64,000 bases of DNA. It comes from Volvariella volvacea V23. Lineage: Eukaryota; Basidiomycota; Agaricomycetes; Agaricales; Pluteaceae. This document shows positions 58,201-64,000 of this stretch, piece after piece. The notes under the pieces were generated by a model. It was not told the DNA's origin. It ran no database searches and was given only the letters and a program-made list of their open reading frames with translations. The position numbers and the translations under genes were made by a program. The first letter of the stretch is position 1. The number at the start of each line of letters is the position of its first letter. Location: positions 280,356 through 344,355 of the forward strand of contig KB722754.1 in assembly GCA_000349905.1 (NCBI GenBank). The letters run 5' to 3'.

Positions 58201-59353
58201 AGCAACAATAGATCAAGGCACTTTTGATCCATTCACTAGTGCCGCGAACCACAAGACTAGGCGTATGAGACAGAACAGAGGTCGATTTACTTATCATGTG
58301 AAGGTGCGAGGCGTTGCTGCCATAACTGCGACCAAGGATTCCATATCCAGTAATGTAACGGATTGTTGAATCACTCGTGGCCAATCTAGAAAACGATAAG
58401 TATGTAAAGGTTCCTTGTCTCTGGGTGGCGTGGCTAATCGGAGGCTTAAGGACCACATCCCCGTTTAATGACAAGGTTTCCGCTTGGGGATAATTCACGA
58501 ACTGTTAGATGAACCTATTCGAACGAGTGGGATACGGACAACAGTTCGGTCTGCGAGCTGAACGACTCGAAATGAACTGCGAAAAACGACTACCACACCC
58601 CACCTGCAGGTGTAACACAGACAGGTAGCGGTATCATGATGTGGAGCGCCTACACCGCCTTTAATCATCCATTCACTGTGGAAAATTGAGAAATAATCAC
58701 CAAAGGGGAAAAAGTCGGAGAGGGAAACTTCAGCCCTGTTCACTGGAAAATCGACGACGACGTTGCACTCGAGGACATCAAATGTGGCGAGGATGATGGC
58801 ATATTCCGTGTCCGAGAATCCAGCGGTTGTCGACAGCTGAAAGACTGACCCCTGATTCTTAGCTATTGGCACACTATGTATCCTTCTTGGCAAGAAGACA
58901 CCCGTTACTTCGCAGATGTTCTTGGAACAGTATCATAACACGGGCATGGTGCAAATCGAAAGAACTCGCACAAGAGAAGGGCAACAAATTTCGGTCAAAT
59001 TTAGGAGGATTGTGTGTCGAGGTGGAAGTCTCTACGATGGCACCGTCGGCAAGGTTGTTATAGTCTTAGCAACTTGGCGACCTTGAGGCTCGCAATCGAT
59101 CCTATATGCCTAATGTTAGCACATAAGGAGGTAGACGAAATTATTCCGTGAGCTTGACATACATCAATATCTTCACATCAAGAAGCGCCTTGAAAAGCAC
59201 AGTTTGAGTGCGTATGTACATACATGGAATACGCTCTTGCACAAGGACAAAGCATAGCTTCTGAGGTAAAGGGACAACTGATTTATAAACCAGTGCCTCT
59301 AGTGAGTCAGCTTTCAATGAAATCGGAAGAGTATTGAGTAAGGGCTTTCTTCA
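55290..59353. other. Intergenic region, 4 kb, with coding-like minus-strand pieces
   Basis: No confident gene. On the minus strand from about 58920 to 58580 (VTGVFLPRRIHSVP; AGFSDTEYAIILATFDVLECNVVVDF; FFPFGDYFSIFHSEWMI), from about 58498 to 58166 (NYPQAETLSLNGDVVLKPPI; FTYLSFSRLATSDSTIRY), and near 57900-57710 there are open stretches with protein-like composition. They may be exons of an unknown or decayed gene; I could not join them with confidence. The rest (55290-57700) shows nothing. No homologue comes to mind. Confidence 0.3.
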
Positions 59354-60641
59354 TCACTCTTGAATCTCTACGGCCACGAAGTCGATTGCGCCACTCGTTG
59401 GCGTTGTAAGTTTGGGGGTCTTCCCCTTCTTCAACCTCTTTTGGTACTCCAGTTCATTTATCTCCGTCCATCTGCCAAAATTCTTTCCTGTGGCAATTGC
59501 TTCGAACGTGGTGTGAAGCGGCCACCAAGACCGAAAGGCAAGTTGATTACCCTGACTTGGCGTGGTGGCATTCAAGTTAGGATCCTCAGGGATAAGAACA
59601 TTGCAGGCGCAGAGACATACCTGTAAGGCAGTAATATCCCCCATGTATTAACTGAAGTTCTTCCGGGTTTAGCTCGTCATCAAAAAAGCTCACACCCGTG
59701 TTCCCAGGAATCGACACCTCTATTCTTCCATTATTTATAAGGTCACCTTCTGAAGGTCCTCGTAATGCGTCATCAATCCTACAACTATCAATAGCCAACT
59801 TCCATACGATGCCTCCACGAAGTAATGCTGCACGTGCTTTAGGTCCACAGAGAAGTACATTCCTTTGTTGTGCATACGACTTGTAGTCACTCAGGGTGAA
59901 CTTGTACATGGGAGGCAGTCGAGGGACATAAATTGATGGAGACAGGTTATGAGGAATAGCTTGAAGGGGAAGAAGAGTACGCATTCGAGTTCCGCGAACT
60001 ACAAGGTAGCGAGCGATTTCATAATCGCTCAGCTGCGGGTCAAGACGCACGACTATCAATGTATCCTCAGGTGTGGTCACTGCGAGCGTCCACGGAACAG
60101 TGGCAGCAGGCCCAAAATCGAATAGGTATAGATCACTGACTTTACGTAGGGCTCTTAAACGGTGGATCTTGGTTAGACAACCATTATTCAGTTGGGAAAG
60201 TCCCAGTGTGCAGGATTAGGTTGTTTCCCGGAGACCAACGCATTGTAAAACTCGGGCAAGCTTTGACCAATTCCTAATGAAAAGAGCTCCTCACCACCCT
60301 CTGGGTCCAGAAATCCTTGTGAACAGTAGAAGTACTCTGGTGGTTGTGTGCTGTAGGTATAGGTGTGGAGGCACATAGCCGGTGGAGGTGGAAAAAGACC
60401 CTAGCGCATTAGAAGCGGAAGGAAGATCGGATAGCAGCGCGGCGGAGCTAGTGGCTAAAGTAGAAAAAGTTGGAGGCTCAGGTACACAATGGTCGCCGTG
60501 CGGAATTGGAGGAGGCGAGCTTTCGGGTTGATCATGGTCTTGACACTGATTTCCATGACCGCGACGCACAATTGGCTGGGAAATCCCAGACCAACTAGGC
60601 ACCTGAATAGTGTAAGCTGGAGATCTTGGTGGGTGCTGCAT
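59354..60641 (-). CDS. Conserved fungal hypothetical protein, frame apparently broken once
   Basis: Start ATG at 60639-60641; exon 1 60641-60486, intron 60485-60401, exon 2 from 60400 (GLFPPPPAMCLHTYTY, PPEYFYCSQGFLDPEGGEEL, SLGIGQSLPEFYNAL). The frame then stops after HWDFPN near 60192, but the next frame carries straight on (NNGCLTKIHRLRALRK; DLYLFDFGPAATVPWTLAVTT; ALLRGGIVWKLAIDS), as if one base were missing in a run of C near 60194-60200. A last intron (donor gtatgt near 59622) leads to GNQLAFRSWWPLHTTFE, then FGRWTEINELEYQKRL, ending at 59354. The blocks are those of a common Agaricomycete protein family of unknown function. It is either a homopolymer sequencing error or a recent pseudogene. 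Confidence 0.55.
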
Positions 60642-61176
60642 GAGCAGGGTGCAGTGGGGTGCAACGTATCTCTACAATGCCTAGCTCTGTGGTTTGGATT
60701 GTGATAATCCAGGCTCAAGGAAAATCCAAGTTTGTTTGTGGCGCAACTGCAAAGAATTCATTACTTCCCAGCCCAAACACCACGGTAAGCTTCAGCATCA
60801 TGGCGTATTTGGACTCGGAGCAAAGGGTTTTATCTGGAATTCAGAGGACTAATATGCCCATACTAGATTAGTAGGCCGAAAACCGCAAAGATGCAGCGTC
60901 ATTAACAGCAATTCCATCACTGGCACTGACTTTGTTGTGAACTTTGTCCTCATATTCCATACTTCAGCTAACCCACAGATTTTGGCTTTGTCCTCTGGAC
61001 CGTGCATCAGGCTGTAAATCCTCCCGGGCCTTCTGTTGTCAGCTAAGCTCGTAACCCCAGAAGTTGCAGAAGTGTAACTGTACTTGTACAATATTCTTGG
61101 TATCAAGCTCCCTGGTCTGTCTGCGTGTTGAGGCCTTGTACTTTGAGTATACTTAATGAACTTCTTCACAGGTCCG
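60642..61176. other. Intergenic region / promoter of NACHT copy D
   Basis: Between the divergent hypothetical gene and NACHT copy D. No gene supported. The last part before 61177 ends in cttcttcacag, a likely 3' splice site of a 5'-UTR intron. Confidence 0.4.
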
Positions 61177-64000
61177 ATGTCAACTAGTGATTCTCGATGT
61201 CGCAATGGTAGCGGAAGCACCAACTTCCTACCCAACTCGACAATCCATAATACTGGCAACATGAACAATGCTGCACGCGGCGTCAACTTGAACTACTATT
61301 CCTCATCGCAAGAAGGTAATTATGTACGTTATGTGAATTCCATCATCTAAAACAATCATTGAGCAGTTTCGCCTCGAGAGAAATTGCTCAAATGCAGTTG
61401 CACTCGAGCTATGTTCAACGGCGACATCAGGACCGATGCACCAAAGTGTCACAAGGAAACTCGAAGATCGATAATTGAATCGACGAAGGATGGGCCATCG
61501 ACATCAACTCACAGTCGTACATCTCTTGGCTTAGAGGATTGGTTGGAACTGGCAAGTCCGCCATTGCTCGCCAAGTTTGTGAGGAATTGGATGGGGAAGA
61601 CCCTCTTCTTCTGGCGGGAAGCTTCTTCTTTTGGAGAAACGACGATGACCGTAACTCACTCAAGAAATTCGTCGCAACCATTGTCTATCGTATCTTGGTC
61701 TTATGCCAGAGGTCGGGGGGTTGATCGAGAATGTGATTTCAAAGGACCCATCGATTCTGGATGCGACCATAGAGTATCAATGGACCACACTGATTATCAA
61801 ACCCCTCTACCAAGCGCCGCACAGCGATGCTACCCGTCGATCGCTGATTGTGATTGATGGTCTTGACGAATGCGAGCCAACCTCTAGTCAGCGACAACTC
61901 CTTGACCTCTTGGTCACATTCCACCAGAGCGGCCTCAGGCATCGATTTGCATTCCTAATCTGTAGTCGCCCAGAAGCACACATTCAAAGAGGAATGGATT
62001 TTCTCACCAGCGAATATCCAACCCATTTTGCACCCTCACTCATGCTCTCGGATATGGAGGAATCGCGTGAAGATATGCGTCTCATTCTTGCGTTGGGCTT
62101 CAACTCAATATATCAATCTCGTCGTGCATTAATTAGGAGTTGTCAATGGCCTTCTGAAGGTACTGTTGGTCATATCGTCATGCTTGCACAAGGACAATTT
62201 ATCTATGTTCTCACCATCCTTCAATGGCTGGACGACGACGATGGAGACCCTGTTGAGAGACTTGTCAACATTTTCAAGACCTCTAGTGACAGCAGGGCTC
62301 GCGCATTTGCCCCGCTTGATCGACTCTACGACCTTATACTTACTAACGCGTGTTCAAAAGAGGCCAGCAATCTTGTACTCCCACGTCTGCTTTTAATTGC
62401 AGGCCCCAGACCGGTTCATCACCTTTCTTTCTTAGGTGATCTATTGGGAAAGGGGCGCAATCACCTCCAAATTGTTCTACAACCTTTACACTCCATCATC
62501 AGAGTGCCCGATGATGAATGCGATGATATTGAAAGCTATCACACATCCTTTATCGAGTACCTTCACGATGCCTCAAGAAGCGGCAGCTATTTCATCTTTG
62601 ATCCCAAGATCACAAATTTATTGCTACCGAAGACCATTCCACCTGCGGATGTGGATAAAGCAGTTCAAAAGTGTTACCCCACATTATGGCTCGAAATCTA
62701 TGCCTTTATCCCTGAAGATGCCATTTTGTTTACCCCTGACCTCCAGACTGCTCTTGCTCGTATGAATGCAAAACATTGGCTTCGGAAGTACCTTCTATTT
62801 GGAGGGTTCAACCATGACGAAATAAACAAGAAATACAACAAATTTTGGGAGTGGTTAATGCGCTGTCTTCCTGAAGATCAAAAGGTACATATCTTTCATC
62901 TTCTGATGACATTTACCTCATAATTGTGAATATAGCACCGGCTGAATGACAATTTCCCCAAAGACTTATTTCCACCTCCTAGTGGGGATTATCAACAACA
63001 CTGGTTGCGTCATTGGGCAAAGGACTTTGAATCTGGGCTGTTGTTATCAGAAGAGGTGGCAATACTCTTACGCATATTCTTTGTATTTGCTATCGCGAAA
63101 TCCGTACCGAGCAATCGCCGTTTAGGTTGGACAATCGGTGACATCCCACTTATAGTGTTCCCTTGCCTTCATGATTACACTTTCTTTTCCATCGATTTCA
63201 TTGATTTGCACATTTGCAAGGCTTGGGGCCTAGTTCTTGACACTCATTCATCTCTGCGCATTATAGGCACTTAGTGGCATTATTTTCTAAAAAACATAAA
63301 ATTAGAAGAGCCCCCTCATTCCCTTTCTACACTGTTCCAAAACAGTGATTTTAATGAACTGCCATCTCTAGTTGCCATCATGGATTCAATGTTTATTCCG
63401 ATGGACCTTTTGTTTTTCTATGCAGTGTCATCGATTTATGCGGATTTGTGAGTTTTTCTACGTAACTTCCCTTTTTCTTGTATTTGTTGCATTTATTAGT
63501 GTACAGATGACAGATAGTGGGAACTGGTGGAGGTCCATTCGTGATTTACAATTGGTGGTTGAAATCAACAGACGAACATTGATGCTCCTCCGAGGCTTTG
63601 TTAGATTCGTATTCCTGCCCAGGAAACGTGATTCAGCTTATCCTCGAGATTTACTAAACGAGCAGCTTTCTCTTTTCATCAAGGTGAGTTCGCCGTTTAA
63701 TGATCATATATACTAATACTCAGAACCATCCCAACAAGCACTTCGGGAACGCCGCACCCGCGGCTCTCCTCAATTATTGGAAACACCCAGAAATCATTGA
63801 TTTCTCTGAATCGACAGTTGCTAGAATGACCGCAATGATAGACGAGGAAATGGACAAGTATCCTCTGATCGAATGCAAATGCGATGAATACCTTGCCAAA
63901 TACCTAGATCCAGCCACTGCAAGCACAGCAACTAGCCCACCTGAAATTATTCCAGGAGAGTTTGAAGGTGGTGATCTCCACAGTATTTCCCCATGGTCGC
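61177..64000 (+). pseudogene. NACHT NTPase family, copy D (frameshifted; runs off the window)
   Basis: Paralogue of the gene at 23697. Exon 1 61177-61315 codes the N-terminal motif TIHNTGNMNNAARGVNLN and ends in G before gtaatt; exon 2 begins at 61367 (VSPREKLLKCSCTRAMFNGD). One base is lost near 61486-61494, before the P-loop (WLRGLVGTGKSAIA, intact Walker A), and another near 61698-61702 after VYRILV. From 61703 the frame is open for 406 residues: Walker B SLIVIDGLDECE, CSRPEAHIQ, LAQGQFIYVLTILQWL, YHTSFIEYLHD. A stop at 63272-63274 follows LRIIGT. Later exons (MDSMFIPMDLLFFYAV, NWWRSIRDLQ, TAMIDEEMDKYP, CKCDEYLAKYL) persist to the window end. Two single-base losses could be assembly errors; with the added stop, decay is more likely. 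The 3' end is not in the window. Confidence 0.8.

Noticed and set aside
1..64000. tRNA genes
   Set aside because: I looked for B-box-like ggttcgaatcc strings with a matching A box and acceptor stem and found none that fold convincingly.

Overview
The window is a nuclear contig piece from a filamentous basidiomycete, most likely an Agaricomycete (mushroom-forming fungus). The reasons are: genes cut by many 45-80 nt GT-AG introns, close gene spacing, an ATG11 gene with its C-terminal domain, a fungal perilipin-like gene, a PDR-type ABC transporter, F-box-like single-exon genes, a short beta-trefoil gene, and a repeated NACHT NTPase family of the kind expanded in Agaricomycetes. There is one 100-N assembly gap at 9672-9771. 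I see no rRNA, convincing tRNA, CRISPR or intact transposon.

Layout. 0-4.3 kb: two tandem short-chain dehydrogenase (SDR) genes in the same orientation; their upstream regions are also duplicated and the left edge looks like the tail of a further copy. 4.5-6.5 kb: convergent Old Yellow Enzyme-type flavin oxidoreductase. 7.4-9.1 kb: secreted 5'-nucleotidase-like metallophosphoesterase. 10.3-12.1 kb: F-box-like protein. 12.35-12.84 kb: small unknown gene. 13.1-13.4 kb: short repeats. 14.2-15.4 kb: perilipin-like lipid-droplet gene. 16.7-17.1 kb: small secreted protein. 17.8-20.4 kb: NACHT pseudogene A. 20.9-22.8 kb: mitochondrial Mgr3-like TPR gene. 23.7-26.6 kb: intact NACHT gene B. 27.2-28.2 kb: SEC62. 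30.6-36.1 kb: PDR ABC transporter. 36.6-37.2 kb: beta-trefoil protein. 37.3-39.8 kb: NACHT pseudogene C. 41.5-42.6 kb: F-box-like protein, divergent from ATG11 (42.8-50.6 kb). 53.3-55.3 kb: sugar transporter. 59.4-60.6 kb: conserved fungal hypothetical with an apparent frameshift. 61.2 kb to the right edge: NACHT copy D, frameshifted and cut by the window end.

The most interesting system is the NACHT family. Four copies share an Asn/Gly-rich N-terminal motif on its own first exon, then a NACHT domain and a conserved C-terminal region that ends in a hydrophobic tail, with no WD40, ankyrin or TPR repeats. Only copy B reads through. The other three carry frameshifts, stops or a large deletion, so this looks like birth-and-death evolution of an NLR-like receptor family. 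I infer that the N-terminal motif may be a prion-like/amyloid signalling segment and that the tail may anchor the protein in a membrane. Neither is shown by the sequence alone.

Other points of note are two GC-AG introns (Mgr3-like gene and ATG11), a 17-nt microexon kept in both SDR copies, long introns in ATG11 and a candidate Atg8-binding motif in its disordered tail.
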